Assembly: GCA_032622095.1 (NCBI GenBank)
Contig: CP136062.1
Coordinates: forward strand, 163,798,875-163,862,874
Reading direction: 5' to 3'
Origin: Siphonodentalium dalli
Taxonomy: Eukaryota > Mollusca > Scaphopoda > Gadilida > Siphonodentaliidae
Length of the DNA stretch: 64,000 bases
This document shows positions 1 through 12,765 of the stretch, piece by piece (position 1 is the stretch's first letter; each line of letters starts with the position of its first letter). The notes under the pieces are model-generated. The model was not told the origin of the DNA, made no database searches, and was given only the letters and a program-made list of their open reading frames with translations. A program made the position numbers and the translations under genes.

Positions 1-1
1 A

Positions 2-478
2 GAAATGAATACGGGAGTGGACTAGCAGTCTACTCCAATAACAGCATAATTTTTCGGTCCCTTCCATAACTTGGTTTTGATGACGAAATTTTATGGTTTG
101 AAATTGGAACAGTGAAGAAGATCCTCCTTTGTGTCACATATCGATCCGACAGAGAATGCCGTGATTCTTATTGGGAAGACTTTGACCTTTCAATTGAAAA
201 GGCTCTTTCCGTCAACCAATCTATAGTACTAGTGGGTGATCTAAACTGTGATCTAATGAAAAATTCAGGAAAACTTCAATCTATTATATCAAAATGGACT
301 TTACAAAACGTCATTAAAGAACCACACATACATTAATCGATCCTATTATTATAAGTGATGTGTTATCTGCTGTTAATCCATCTACGTTATATCTCGGATT
401 ATCTGATCACAGCGCTACGTCTGCCGAAATAATATTTCCAAACCGCAAACAAAATACATATAAGCGTACTATGTGGAA
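2..478 (+). pseudogene. LINE A endonuclease domain, C-terminal part
   Basis: This is the C-terminal half of the LINE endonuclease that nicks target DNA to prime reverse transcription. Readable signs are GSGLAVYSNN near the window start, VGDLNCDLM at about 235-261, and, after a frameshift near 331, TLIDPIIISDV followed by the catalytic-type LSDHSATS at about 395-420. The segment starts outside the window, so the catalytic N-terminal residues are not visible. A stop at about 480 (WN then stop then SKADF) separates it from the RT linker. Family assignment is secure; activity is excluded by the lesions. Confidence 0.8.
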
Positions 479-503
479 TTAATCTAAAGCTGATTTCGTT
501 GGG

Positions 504-2880
504 ATGAATTCTGAAATAAATAAAACCGATTGGTCAAAACTTTTGTCCACTTCAGAACCGAACAAAGATATTGATCAGATTGTCGACAATTTTACACATA
601 ATTATCTACTTATTGCCAAAAAGTATATACACTGTCAAACAGTAACAATTCGGAGCAATGACAAACCGTGGTTCGATTCACTTATAAGGCTCAATATACG
701 CAAACGCGATCGTCTTAGGAAAAGAGCTCTACGAACAAACTATCCATTTCATTGGGAACAATACAAAAAAATCAGAAATAAGGTTAACAATCTGAAAAAA
801 TCAGCCAAAGAGAATTATTTGAGCGAACTTGATGAAAATCTAAAAGCTAACACTGATCCTAAACATTTCTGGCATGTGGTTAAACAACTCTTAAATAATT
901 TTTCAAATGGTAACAAAATTCCGTGTTTAAATTACAAAAACGACCTCTTTGACGAAGACGGCCACAAAGCTGAAGTTTTGAACGAAGTCTTAACAGAAAA
1001 TAGTATTCTCGAAAATGAACACCTATGGGATTTGCCAAGCTTTGAAAAAAGAACCCAAAATAATATTTCTGACATCACATTAACAGAAGAAGAAATAGCA
1101 ACGATACTTAAAGGACTACATACGAATAAGGCTATAGGCCCCGACGGTATAAGCAATAAAATGCTGAAGGAAACGCACACCTCCGTATGTAAACCACTTC
1201 GTTTAATATTTAATAAATCCATTAAGGTGTGTCGTTTCCCGGCGGCATGGAAAAATGCTAATGTTATCCCCCTTTTCAAGAAAGGAGACAGACAAGATCC
1301 AACAAATTACCGTCCGATATCTTTAATCAGCTGTGTTGGCAAAATTCTTGAAAGAATAATTTTCAATAAAGTTTCTGAGTACCTGTCCTTAAACAATTTA
1401 TAATCAATCATTTTTCGTTCCTAATCATAGTAATGAAATGCAGCTTATCGATATTATTAATAATTTGTGCAACGCCCTCGATGCTGGGGTAACTACTTGT
1501 GCAGTATTTTTTGACATATCAAAAGCATTCGATAAAGTTTGGCACCGCGGATTGTTATTGAAATTAGAACAATATGGTATTAATGGCAAACTTCTAGAAT
1601 GGTTTCAAAACTACCTGATGAATAGGCAACAAAGAGTTATGGTCAATTCGTGTTTCTCAAATTATAGCAGAATTAATGCCGGGGTGCCCCAGGGATCAGT
1701 TATCGGCCCTATGATTTTTCTCATTTACATTAACGACATAGCAGATCGCATTAAATCTGAAACGAGACTATATGCCGACGATACGTGCCTTACTATAATA
1801 GCAGTTCCGACATTACAAAACTCGAACGCATCGCAAACGAAGATATGCGGGAAATGAAATTTTGGGCAGACACATGGAAGGTAAAATTCAATAGTTCCAA
1901 AACAGACTTAATGTTATTCACATCTAAACAAAAAATAATTAAACCAATAATAATTTTTGATGGTGTGCGACTGGAATACTCTAAATCACACAAACATTTA
2001 GGTCTGGAAATTGATGACGATCTCACTTGGAAAACACATATAGATGCTATATGTCAGAAGGCTTATGCCAGATTGTCTCAGATTCGAAAACTCAAACATA
2101 CTCAATCGTGAAACACTTGAAACTTTATATTTATCATAATTATGTACGCTCTCTAATGGAGTATGGTAGCACTGTCTGGTTCGGGGCACCTGCTTACTTG
2201 CTAAAACAATTGGATGATATTCAATTCGAGGCAGCCAGAATAGTCACAGGGTGTACTCGATCTGTTCCGAATGATAGGCTTCTTTTCGAACTTGGATGGG
2301 AGAATCTAGAAAATCGACGATACACTAGACGAATAACGATATTCCATAATATTGTTAAAAAAAGGCCCCCAACTATCTCGTTGAACTCCTCCCACCCACA
2401 TTCCGCGAAAGGTGTGACAAAGACCTACGTAACTCATCCGACTGACGTGACCTTCTTTCCTACTTGCATTAACAAATGGAACGCTCTTGGAAAAGACATC
2501 TTTAAGGAATCAATCAAACGGAAACCAATCAAATCGCCAAAATACTTCAATGTTGGTAAACGTTTACTAAATATTTCTCACTGTAGACTGAGAAATCAAT
2601 GTAGCAACTTACAAGCTGATAAAAAGCTAAATTATATCGCTGATACTAAAGCATGCATATGCGGATATCATGAAGAGAATGCATTTCATTTTTTTTAATG
2701 TCCAGTTCATTTTTATGCCAGAATAAGTTTATACAATAAACTCTTGCCCTTCAACATTTATTCGGTAAAAAGTTTGCTATTTGGAGACCCTGACCTAAAG
2801 AATAATGAAAATGAGTCCATTTTCAAAGCTGTTCAAGACTTTTTAAGAGACACTACTTTCACAGATACAACAAACTTTCA
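504..2880 (+). pseudogene. LINE A reverse transcriptase and C-terminal domain
   Basis: A reverse transcriptase that would copy LINE RNA at the target site. The first open piece (504-1403) holds the fingers region, with KAIGPDGISNKML and LFKKGDRQDPTNYRPISL. The second (1438-1857) holds palm motif A FFDISKAFDKVWH (1507-1545), motif B GVPQGSVIGP (from 1681) and motif C YADDT (1771-1785), all with key Asp residues present. The third and fourth pieces (1785-2111, 2027-2698) hold KVKFNSSKTDLMLF, HKHLGLEIDDDLTW and the thumb. A Cys/His cluster CICGYHEENAFHF lies at about 2650-2690, and readable frame continues to about 2880. The breaks are a stop at 1402 and frameshifts near 1797, 2105 and 2695. The palm residues are intact even though the frame is not, so the decay is fairly recent. 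Confidence 0.92.
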
Positions 2881-3215
2881 ACATACCTGAGATTGGAAAG
2901 AGATATGTCTGAAGGACTTCGACTCTTCCATAACCCTGCATGTCAATCATTGAAACAAGCTCGGAGAGGGAGTGCGAGAGAAAGTGATTTATATGAGAAA
3001 AGAAAACTGATATCACAGACTTGGGTTAAGGGGGGACTAGCACAAACACAAACTTTTGTTGTATATTTTCTTATATATGTATATGCACTGTTACTATGCT
3101 GCTATAATTGTAAAGTTGTATTGAGTGTTGTCATAGTGAGAGGAGGTACATCTAAGTGGCTAGCACTTGTCCTCCAATCCCGTCACCATATCATTTTGAT
3201 AAATAAATATGTTTA
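2881..3215 (+). other. LINE A 3' untranslated tail
   Basis: AT-rich non-coding sequence after the last readable RT codon. It contains CTTGTCCTCCAATCCC at about 3166-3181 and ends in AATAAATATGTTTAAAC. The open frame here is not coding in style. The CTTGTCCTCCAATCCC block and the terminal block are both repeated near 11.2 kb, so this is the part of the LINE most often copied by 5'-truncated insertions. Confidence 0.7.
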
Positions 3216-3667
3216 AACCACCACATCATTGAAAATTATGGCATTGACTGTTTCCTCTACCTAGACCAAATACCCCGTTTGCAGCTACTGTCTGCCATTC
3301 TGGGATCGCCACCTAGAGATCTCGCTCTACTCTCAGATGACCACTCTAATCTGTCTCGCTTGCTCGTCAGGACATCTGTATTTATGTGGAAACGGTTTCA
3401 TTTTGATAATGGTTAACTAAAGTGATCAGCGCTCTTTCTGAGTAGAATAGCGTTAATTTTCTATTAATTCATTTACTGTTATTTGGTAAATTATCTCTGT
3501 CACATGCAGCATTGGCCAATTCAGTACCATGCATCCTTCCGCCAAATATGTATATATTTCAAATTACCCATATTTCCTACATGAATACACTGTTTACAGT
3601 TTACGCACTATACACTTCACATATATAGCATCACTAAGCCCACTTCAACGGGCATCCACGAATCTTA
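3216..3667. other. Unassigned intergenic sequence
   Basis: No open frame, repeat or structure that I can support. Confidence 0.5.
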
Positions 3668-3750
3668 GTATTCTCCCGGATGCATGATCACACAAACCAT
3701 ACCCATGTGTATTCTCCCGGATGTATGATCACACAAGCCATAGCCATGTG
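3668..3750 (+). repeat. Two-copy 41-bp direct duplication
   Basis: GTATTCTCCCGGATG begins at 3668 and again at 3709. Each copy continues through ATGATCACACAA. The copies differ at only a few bases. Confidence 0.85.
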
Positions 3751-3809
3751 TAATTGTATGTCTGTATACATATGTAGTCGTAAGAATATATATATATACA
3801 TGTGTATAC

Positions 3810-4983
3810 AATGTAATCGATTACGATTACAATTACTTTTGATTTACATGATTACGATTACGATTACTGATTACATTTTTTCCAATGTAATCGATTACGA
3901 TTACAATTACTTTAGTAAATGTAATCGATTACTTTTTGATTACATCTGATTACAATTGTTAGTTTCCAACCATTTTGATCGCATAGGAATAAATAATGAA
4001 ATAATTCAAATTAACATTACAAATTTGATTGAATAAAGACATCACTGCATAACATGGAAACAGGAAACGACTGAAACTATAGAAAGATGAAAGCAATAAA
4101 ATAAACATATAAACTTTTTTACATTTACATGTATTGGAAAGGTTTCATCATGAAGTTATGCACCAATTTATAGGGAATACATTATGTTTTATGTGTATTT
4201 ATTTATGTAAATATATTTTAATATATTTTAATTTTTCTTACATGTATTCAAACTAACGCATAATATTTATAAAAATATCACCAGAAACAATTATAAATTA
4301 TTTGCATGTTCTGTTAGATTCAATACCCAACACAATGAAGATAACACTAAGATTTATTTGATGATCATCCATTGTTAATCCTGATGAGGATTAAATGAGG
4401 CTTAACTCCATGAGTGCAGTAAATGACAACCCAGCTAATTAGGTCTACCGATGTACATCACACCTGCTTTGTTCAGTTAATTAGCCCTATTGTACCAGTG
4501 TGACTATACAGCCATTGTGTGCAGCAGTCCCAATTCAATTTAATCATAATTGAAGTTGGATAGCCTATTTATTCATATTGGAACATTTCATTGTCTGTAT
4601 CACAAGTTTGTTGCCATTCATGTTGTATTCAACAATTGTGTGTTGTTATCTGTGTCAACTGCCAGAATATACATACACACTGTACCACTAACATAACACA
4701 TGACATAATTGTACTAACTTTCTAATATGTTGTTTGTATCTTTGCACACTCCACAGTATGAGACTATGAGTATCCAATAGCCATCCATATGGATATTTTA
4801 GTAAAAGTAATCAAAAAGTAATCAAAATGTAATCATGATTACAGGTACATTTGAAAGTAATCGATTACGATTACGATTACTTGTAATCAAGAAATGTCAT
4901 GATTACTGATTACAGACGATTACTCCAAATTTTGTAATCGATTACTTTGATTACGATTACTGATTACGATTACCCCAACCCTG
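3810..4983. mobile_element. GTAATC-rich non-autonomous element, hAT-like end
   Basis: Both flanks of a ~0.85-kb unique core are dense in GTAATCGATTAC and CGATTAC words (3811-3957 and 4803-4977). The right edge, read on the minus strand, starts CAGGGTTGGGGTAATCG, in keeping with the CAG-starting termini of many animal hAT elements. The left edge lacks this CAGGG start, so it is truncated or the left boundary is misplaced, and no clear target duplication is seen. No transposase frame is present. Superfamily is inference. Confidence 0.55.
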
Positions 4984-5839
4984 ATATGTATATGCATGCC
5001 ATATAACATTCGCAATTATCCAAACGTTGGAGTTATCTCGCTTGCACTTCATGCAGATAACCGTCTTAACAAAGCATAAACTTTCTTTAACACAGCATAA
5101 AACGTCCCGCTTCAGCTCAACGCGAATTATTCCATACCCTTTATTTCCTCATACAGCCATGTCCCATATATGCTTTGGTGCATATTTAATCAGATATACA
5201 TGCACATATAAACGTGCATATATAGGTACCTGATCGTTACATATGTATTCATATATGTGTGTGTGTTGGCGTGTGTATGTAAATGTGGATGCATGTATAT
5301 GTATATAAGCATATATATGTAAATGAACATTTATATATATGTATATAACCATGCATATATTCACGAGTTCTGGCGCGGCTGTTTACGTGCACTTGCGCTC
5401 TCGCGCGCATTTATATGTGTATACATGTATATTTTCGTATATATATGTATATATGAGTATATACATATGTATGTATATGTATGTGTGTATGTAGATGTGT
5501 GTGAGGGTGGGCGTGTATGTGAGTGTGCGGATGTATGATAGTGCCGGTGCTCGTGAGGGTATGCATACTTATATGTACTCAAATATGTTCGCATTTGTCT
5601 CTTTGTCAGTCAAATTATATAACCTTGTATATTGTGTAGCCAAATTCCTGCTTGCAGGATGTATTTGTGTTCTCAATTTATTTATAATGTTTATATATAT
5701 GCTCTTCATTATATGGAGGAATAAAGATATATATATATAATATGTTTATGTAGAAAAAGGGCGATATCTCCGACAAAAATCACCAGACCTGAACCATATT
5801 CAAACCTGACTTGAACAATGTGATGGATATTCCTCATGC
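4984..5839. repeat. AT/GT-rich low-complexity tract
   Basis: Degenerate TATATG, TGTATA and GTGTG runs fill about 5200-5560 and recur near 5690-5740. Open frames on both strands here are produced by the low-complexity words and are not supported as genes. Confidence 0.75.
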
Positions 5840-6260
5840 ACGTAAAGTATCGTTGGGATTAGTTGCTATTAACTGGAATTATCCTGACCAGACGAAAATG
5901 GCAATTTATAGGTCGAAAAACGATCAAAACTAATACAAAAAATCAACTGACCGGAACAATATTTGAAATAGACATCAATCTCAATAATGTAATGTTTAGT
6001 AGTCGTACAAAGTCTCGTTCCGATCGGATATTACTCATCGGAGTTATTATCCTGACAGCATGAAAATAGCAATGTCTAGGTAAAATAAATGGGCATAAAT
6101 CTGTGGGGAAAAACATCATCGGAATGAAACCATAATTGACATTGACCTCAATAATTTGACGGTTATTTCTCATTTGAAGTGTCGTTTCGGTCGGATAATT
6201 TAAGATGGAGTTAACAGTCTGACAAGAAATCGGACTGACACACGGACGGATGTGCGGACG
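5840..6260 (+). repeat. Diverged ~170-bp tandem unit, two copies and a partial third
   Basis: ATTATCCTGACCAGACGAAA near 5878 aligns with TTATCCTGACAGCATGAAAA near 6047. TCGTTCCGATCGGATA near 6013 aligns with TCGTTTCGGTCGGATA near 6182. The tract ends in GACGGAT/GCGGACGAAC words. I take it as a decayed tandem-core repeat of the kind common in mollusc genomes. Confidence 0.6.
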
Positions 6261-6548
6261 AACAAACGCCGCTGATTACAATAGTCATCTGGCAATATTA
6301 GGGACTGGGGTCAACAATACAGACTTGAAAGTGAGGTTTTATAACAAATAGATATATTTTCCATTTTCTCTTTTTCTCCCTATATATGCAGGCAAATTGT
6401 AATTCTGAACATCGACTTTCTATTTTTATCGAGCTACATGTATAACGCAGATGTTAAAAATGTACTCCGGTTATTTATATTTATAATGACACGAATACAT
6501 CCTTCGCATAGCTTGTCGCACATTTTATTTTACATTTATAAAACCATG
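6261..6548. other. Unassigned sequence between repeats
   Basis: Nothing supported was found here. Confidence 0.5.
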
Positions 6549-7479
6549 GTGGGAATAGAGGATACTCTTGTTCAAAGCGTTACACATATTTTCATAAATT
6601 ATATATCCAAATAGCATCACAAAACATGATTCTTACACACGGAATATAAGTAGTAGCTCACCTTGTCGGATCGGAGCGATTGTCATTTTGTTTATCGCGA
6701 TTAATCTGTCCCACAAATAAAGAACTATTTATTTATTTACAACTGCGTATACTTCAAATGTTATAACATGAACATCATAAACACATCAGTTCGCAAAACT
6801 AAAAGACGACAATTGGGTTTTACATACAGATGTATCAATCAATCTAGTGGGTTAGGCAAAAGATTTTGAGGGCACATGGTTATCATATCTCCATGAAGAT
6901 ACAGATGTTTTAAAGAAATGACCAGGTGCTCCTCTGTTCATTGTGCTATATACTGGCTAATTATTCTCAGTTTAAAAGAAATGTTGTTATGCAGTTCTAT
7001 CAGCGACATGTGCCCGACACAGAGCGATATTTTGAGTTGTTTGTGTTAGGCGATGAGTCTGTTCTAAAACATGAAAGATATCCTCTGTATATTGGGCAGA
7101 TATAACCTTGTCAGATGTCAATATTGGAGGATCCTGAAAAGTCATGTGCCACTGACTCCGTTTTCTTTTATCTCAGAAGAAATTATATTTGATGGCACAC
7201 TGTGACCACTATTGTTGAACAGGCCTTCTATACATTTCCATATCTCTTGTAACTTTTTGTGGAAACTCTATTGAATGGGGCAGACTCAATTGTGTTTTAA
7301 TATTAACATGAGCTATTCTAATATTTTAAGATGCACCATTATCTTCCTCGTAAAACGTTACCACTGTTAGAACGCCTTGATGACATCTCGATTGTACCCC
7401 GTGCAGTTATATTATAGAACACATAGAGACAGATATATATTTGCAAATATATATATAGGCACCAAATGTGACGTTTTTA

Positions 7480-9480
7480 ACTCGCACGATTTGATTCCTC
7501 GTATCATTTGAGAAGAACGTGTTTGAATTTGATGTTAATTGGCACTAAACATAATATCTATCAATTGTGGTCACCTGCCCGTCCCTATTTCGGACTCAAG
7601 CGGTGCCTTAAACCACAGACGTAGACCCATTATGGAAATGAATATATATAAACTTGTTGAAAATTGGCGAGTATACAAATTCGTATCAAATTTAGGGCCC
7701 CCATACATCTAACCCAAATGGCACCCATTTGGCGCATTTAAACCGCAAAATTAGATTTCTCGTATCACGGAGAAGAATATGTATCAGTCTGGTGGAAATC
7801 GGCGCTAAACATATTGTTTATCCATTTTTGTGCCTCTCCCCCCTGTCTCGAATGGAACCACTTTTGACACCTTTAAACCACACAATTAGCCTCCTGATAT
7901 CATGGAAATAACTATTTATAAGTTTGGTGCTAATCGGCGAATAAACAATTGTTTTGATAAAATTTAGTGCCCACCCACACCATCTCTCACAGCACCAATA
8001 TAGCGTCTTTAAATCACACAATTCGATTCCTTGTATCATGGAGAAGAATGTGTATTAATTTGGTGGAAATCGGCGCTAAAATTATTTTTATCAATGTTTG
8101 TGCCCCTCTCCCTTTCAGAGCACCCCTGACTCGAATGACGCTAATTTTGACAGCTTTAAGCCACCCCATTAGACTCCTCATACCGTGTGGATGATTTTGT
8201 ATAAGTTTTTGTATACAATTGGCGAGTATACAAATTCGTATAAAATTTAGGCCCCCATGTCTCTCATCCAAACGGCACCAATTTGGCGTATCTAAACCAC
8301 AGGATTAGTTTTCTCGTATCACGGAGAATATGATTCAATCTGGTGGAAATCAGCGCTAAACATATTGTTCATCTTTTTGTGTTCCTCTCACACTCTATGC
8401 ATCCTGACTCGAATGGCACCACTTGTGACAGCTTGCGACATCCTTAAACCACACAATTAGACTCCTGATATCATGGAGAAGATTATTGAATAGTTTGGTA
8501 AACAATTTTTTATCAAATTTAGTGCCCATTAATCCCCATCTCCCACCAACCAGCACCAAGATGGCGACCAGACTCCTCGTATTATGGATAAGAATGCGAA
8601 TCACTTTGTTGGAAATTGGCGCAAAATTTATTGCGTATCAATTGTGGTGCTCCTCTGCCTGTCAGTTCAACCCTGACTCGAATGATGCCACTTTTGACAG
8701 ATTTAAACCACACCATTAGACTCCTCATACCATGGGGATGATATTGTATAAGTGTGGTGACATTCGGTGACTAAACCAATTCTAATCAAATTTAGTGCCC
8801 CTCCCACAATCTTTCATCCAAACGACAGCAATTTGGAGTCTTTAAATCGCACAATTAGATTCCTTGTATCACGGAGAAGAATATATATCAATTTGGTGGA
8901 AATAGTCGCTAAAATTAGTTTTATCAATTTTGGTGCCCCTCTCCCCTTCCGTGCATCCCTGACGCGAATGGCGCCACGTTTTACATATTTAAAGCAACAC
9001 AATTATAATCATCATATCATGGGAATGATTATATAAAAGTTTCGTGGCAATCGCCGGCAAACATTTTTTCTATCCCTCCCCCTTTTCTGCCCCTGACAAC
9101 GGCGTCACTTTAGAAAATTCTAACCCGATCATTTATCATTCTCGTAAAAAGTTACCCCTAATAGACCGTTTGTTGCCATCTAGATGGTCCCTCGGCGCTA
9201 AACTTATTTTGTCAATTTTGGTGCCCCTCTCCCCTTTCGTGCATCCCCGACTCGAACGGCGCCAATCTTGACATATTTAAACCACACCATCAGATTCCTT
9301 ATATCATAGGGATGATTATATATAAGTTTCGTTGCAATCGGCGACAATTTTTTTCTTCTGCCCCCCTCCTTTTCTGCCCCTGACAACAACGGCGTCACTT
9401 TAGAGAATCCTAACCCTCACCATTATCTTTCTCGCAAAAAGTTACCCCTAGTTGACCCCTTCTGTGCTTTCTAGATGGTC
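7480..9480 (+). repeat. ~140-bp tandem core of copy 1
   Basis: The phrase TTTAAACCACACAATTAGACT and its variants recur roughly every 130-150 bp (near 7735, 7870, 8010, 8155, 8290, 8445, 8700, 8840, 8990, 9275). Each is followed by TCATGGAGAAGAAT and GGTGGAAATCGGCGCTAAA-type words. About 13-14 units are present and they are well diverged. Short ORFs on both strands are by-products. Confidence 0.85.
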
Positions 9481-9499
9481 CCCTGTGGATTGCTATAGA

Positions 9500-9534
9500 A
9501 CACAGACAGACAGACAGAAAGACAGACAGACAGA
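9500..9534 (+). repeat. (CAGA)n microsatellite
   Basis: CAGACAGACAGAAAGACAGA with minor breaks, at the 3' side of the copy 1 tandem core. Confidence 0.9.
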
Positions 9535-9563
9535 TATTCGCAAATATAGATATAGATTGTTGG

Positions 9564-10449
9564 CATGCAGTTACTGACCAGTTCTGGTGTGTGAAGTCAG
9601 AATGTGTCTAAACTAAGACTGACTTAGAACATTAGTCAGTGGGAGGTCTGTAATCAATTATTATCATTAATGCTTATTTCAATGTTTGGCGTTACTGGGA
9701 AACAAGTATCATAACCATCGCCAAATATGATAGTTTGTTATATTTCAAAGAGGACCTTCAAATGTATTATGCCAACTGTATGGTCGTTTATGGTCTTTAG
9801 CCCCCTCTGATTTTATTTAAAAACTAAAAAATAAGTCACCATTTAATTAGAATACAGGTGGTGTACAAATGAGCTGCAAAGCAACACAATCGTCACCATA
9901 ATGATGTGTAATGATACGACTCCCGTTGTAAGCCAATCATTTGCCTACAATTGGCAGATATTGTTTGGACTTGCAATATGACGTACAGTCACAAAACATG
10001 GGAATTGCAATGTGCACGACAGTACTCCTGCAATACGCCGTACACCAAATAATTATGTCTTTCGGCAATAGTTTTAAAAACAAACAGCCGAAAAACTCAT
10101 GTTTGGTACCATATAATTGATTGTGGACATTTCGTAAGTCATGTGTATAGCAATATTTAAACATACAAATGTTTTAAATACAAGAAAATCGGTGTTTAAT
10201 AGAGCAAGTTGCAGACGATCTGCGGAAGTTCACATAATAATTGTGATTTCTGAGGACGTACTTTATATTCAGAATTTATATATAGTATAGTTTAGAAGTA
10301 TGGCATACTCAGCAATTATGTGATATTCCTGATATGTCCTGGTTTTTCACAATCACGAATTTTCTGTCAAAAATCTCGGCATATTATGTAAACAAACACA
10401 TTTTTCCTGCATAATATCCGGTGTCGTATATACACAGTGGGTTTTTCAA
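9564..10449. other. Unassigned intergenic sequence
   Basis: AT-rich, with no coding or repeat signal that I can support. Confidence 0.5.
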
Positions 10450-10545
10450 CAACAAGTCAACCTGGCTCCCTCACCTGTGTAAATTCCAGGCCAGAGTCGT
10501 TATTTGGTGGGAATCCCGATTCAGAATCCAAAGCCGATTACGGGG
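10450..10545 (+). repeat. Inverted-repeat arm paired with 12441-12530
   Basis: CAACCTGG, CCAGAGTCGTTAT, GTGGGAATCCCGATTCAGAA and GATTAC on this strand match the reverse strand of 12441-12530 in the same order. Two arms about 2 kb apart could be the ends of one old element, or two copies of a GATTC-rich repeat. Confidence 0.6.
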
Positions 10546-11139
10546 GTGGGGGGGTGCTAATTCCCGATTCTAGGTCAGATTTTGAAATCCACGTGGTCTC
10601 CGAAACTATGTTTAATGTTCTCCCAGCGTCAAACATGGCTCATGTATTTGACACAAGTATCATTTGTATCTTATATTTATAAAGTTCACGTTTGTTGTGA
10701 AAGTCATGCTTTTCTTCTATGCGTATATACACGGCACATAATTTGCTGCCAATCCGACTTAATCGCATCTTTTTTCAAGTTAAAGTGTGTTTATTGATGA
10801 GGGCAAGCGTTTAATTCTAACAGCTCTAGGCCTCCTGAATCAAATTCCGAAGATGTTGTGAAGAACACACGAAACTTGTCAGTTGCACAGGGAGGTGACG
10901 ACAGGGGTTGGTTTGGTGTCTCGACCCCCCCCCAAACTTAGGTACAATTTGCTTAACTGTGCAGTCATTCATACGTAATGATACGTACAAGCCAGCAAAC
11001 GCAACAAACAAACCCGATTTTAAATAAATACATATACAAACTTATGACTAACTCGGGAGAGGGACGTGATATGTATATATGTTCAGCTTGTTTTGGTAGT
11101 CATGTTGCTTTGCCATTACTAATTATTTATTTTTTCAGT

Positions 11140-11278
11140 GTAATAACATATGGGAGAGGGGGTATCCTTCAATGAGTCAGCATTTGTCCTCCAATCCCAT
11201 TGTATGTATAAACAAATGTATGTGTTATATATCATGTGTTATCTAAATTTGACAAACATTTGAAATAAATATGTTTAA
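11140..11278 (+). mobile_element. 5'-truncated LINE A 3' tail, second copy
   Basis: GGGAGAGGGGGTATC, then CATTTGTCCTCCAATCCCAT, then AAATAAATATGTTTAAAC follow the order seen at about 3140-3215. Truncation leaving only the 3' end is typical of LINE insertion by target-primed reverse transcription. Confidence 0.7.
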
Positions 11279-12440
11279 ACTAAACTTTGGTACATTTCCA
11301 GCAGTTGGAAATTTCATGCATGACACAACATTAGTTGGCCATTAATTTGACACCATATATAGGTTGGAATTGTTTCTCATTGTTTGATTTTTTCAACCAG
11401 TAAAAGTTGGTAATTTTCCAATCTTAGTGTGTGTCAGGTTGGCTATTTCCAAGGGGTGCAAATGGAATTCTGCGAACATGTGAGATTGATGTTCGGTTCA
11501 ATGGGGGGGGGGGGTTGCAGTTGGCCGGAAATTTGAGGAAACCTCTAGCCACGTCCCTAGAACTTGTACATGTGGGTACTTAATCAATAAATTGACTGAC
11601 ATTTCCACTATATAGTCCTGAGATCCTAGAATAATCTTTACATTTTTGTTTGTGCGATTGGGAGATGCAGTTCACAAGACCTGCGATCACAAGACCACAA
11701 CATTAGCTTCACGAGCAAAGCTTTATTTTCCAACTAATGTACAGCACGTTGGACAAGATATGCCTGTGTTTGTTGTCTATACAGAGACTATTGTGCAAAA
11801 CGACTGCATTTAACGAAATAAAACATTTTAAACATGAAATTGCTATAAGACTAGATAGTACACACGTGTATTTGATAATCTATCGATATCATATAATCCT
11901 ACTATTTCTTGAATAAGAAGAAACATTATAATAACGAACACAGCAGAAGACATATCCATGCAGGTTCACATGAATTCGGTCAATGGTGACGTATCCGCCG
12001 AATTCGAAATGGACATGCGTTCGGGCGGTATTTTATGGATGGAATTATGAAATGGACATATGAAAGTGACAATAAAATCGACAATGATTTGCTTCGCCGT
12101 CAACCTAAGTGCTCCCCCAGCGTTACTATCAATAGCGTTATTATTTGGCAAATTTCAGTAATATTCTCCCAGTTTACATTCGATAAAACAAATTTGTCTC
12201 CGCATTCTTTGATATAGATCGTTTATATTCTGCAATAATTTGTACACAAGAGACAGATTCTTATGTTTTATTGTGTTTTTAAACTCTGAGGTGGCGAAAT
12301 CTCGGTTTGTTTACATTACGAACATTTGAGTCCGTAATCGGAATCGGAATCCGAATATGGATTACCACAAGATTGGGATTACGGTCTGTTCGTTTACTGA
12401 TTCTTCCAATTTCTGGTCTGTTCGTTTACCGAACCAAGTC
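11279..12440. other. Unassigned sequence with a poly-G run
   Basis: I see no supported gene. A run of about 13 G lies near 11502-11515. Confidence 0.5.
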
Positions 12441-12530
12441 GTACGGGGTCTAATCTGTAATCTGAATCCAGATTCTGAATCCGGATTCCCACGATATAAA
12501 GACTCTGGCAATCCAGGTTGATTGAGCTCA
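12441..12530 (-). repeat. Inverted-repeat arm paired with 10450-10545
   Basis: Carries the reverse complement of the GTGGGAATCC/GATTCAGAAT block at 10.5 kb. Between this arm and 12330 there are further GGAATC words. Confidence 0.6.
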
Positions 12531-12715
12531 CCACGAGCCTGACTTCGGCAGGGATTATAGACGAATCCATTGTCCGACGAAGCCAGTAATCCGATCGTTG
12601 GTGGGCGATGTCCAGGAGCGCTCAAACCGGGACGTCTTATATCCCACCGGCGATCGGAACTGGAATGAATCTAGTATTTTTATTGGGAGTTTGGGACTGG
12701 GCCCAGGGAGGATTT

Positions 12716-12735
12716 GAGAGGGCGGAACCCCTCTC
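12716..12735 (-). promoter_or_regulatory. 3' stem-loop, left arm
   Basis: On the minus strand GAGAGGG pairs with CCCTCTC around GTTCCG. The matching right-arm stem has different bases at two stem positions yet still pairs. Confidence 0.55.
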
Positions 12736-12765
12736 CTACAACCCACTTTGTGAATTTTGGGATGG

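Larger units (their letters stand above)
1..3215 (+). mobile_element. Decayed non-LTR retrotransposon (LINE A), 5' end outside the window
   Basis: In 5'-3' order the stretch holds the end of an apurinic-type endonuclease, a reverse transcriptase, a thumb/C-terminal region with a Cys/His cluster, and an AT-rich 3' tail ending with AATAAATATG at about 3200. At least three frameshifts (near 331, 1797 and 2105) and stops at about 480 and 1402 break the frame, so it cannot make a full ORF2 protein. The domain order and motif wording suit the Jockey/CR1 group; I cannot fix the clade without a tree. The same 3' tail recurs near 11.14-11.28 kb, which shows the family is dispersed. Confidence 0.9.
6549..9563 (+). 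mobile_element. Large dispersed repeat, copy 1 (Helitron/pearl-like)
   Basis: The first ~850 bp align by eye with 43857-44570. Examples are GGGAATAGAG, ATAGCATCACAAAACATGAT and TGTATCAATCAATCTAGTGG in both. The rest is a ~140-bp tandem core and then a CAGA microsatellite with the end word GCAAATATAGATATAGATT, again shared with copy 2. The plan of unique 5' part, tandem core, tetranucleotide run and short 3' tail is that of pearl elements in bivalves, regarded as non-autonomous Helitron relatives. No Rep/helicase ORF is present. The classification is inference; the pairing of the two copies is visible. Confidence 0.7.

Noticed and set aside
932-1279. 115-residue minus-strand ORF
   Set aside because: It is the shadow of the LINE A reverse transcriptase on the other strand.
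5149-5594. Overlapping open frames on both strands rich in Tyr, Ile, Val and His
   Set aside because: They come from TATATG and TGTGTA low complexity.
7729-9398. Many short ORFs resembling one another on both strands
   Set aside because: They repeat with the ~140-bp tandem core and are broken at random; no protein family is seen.
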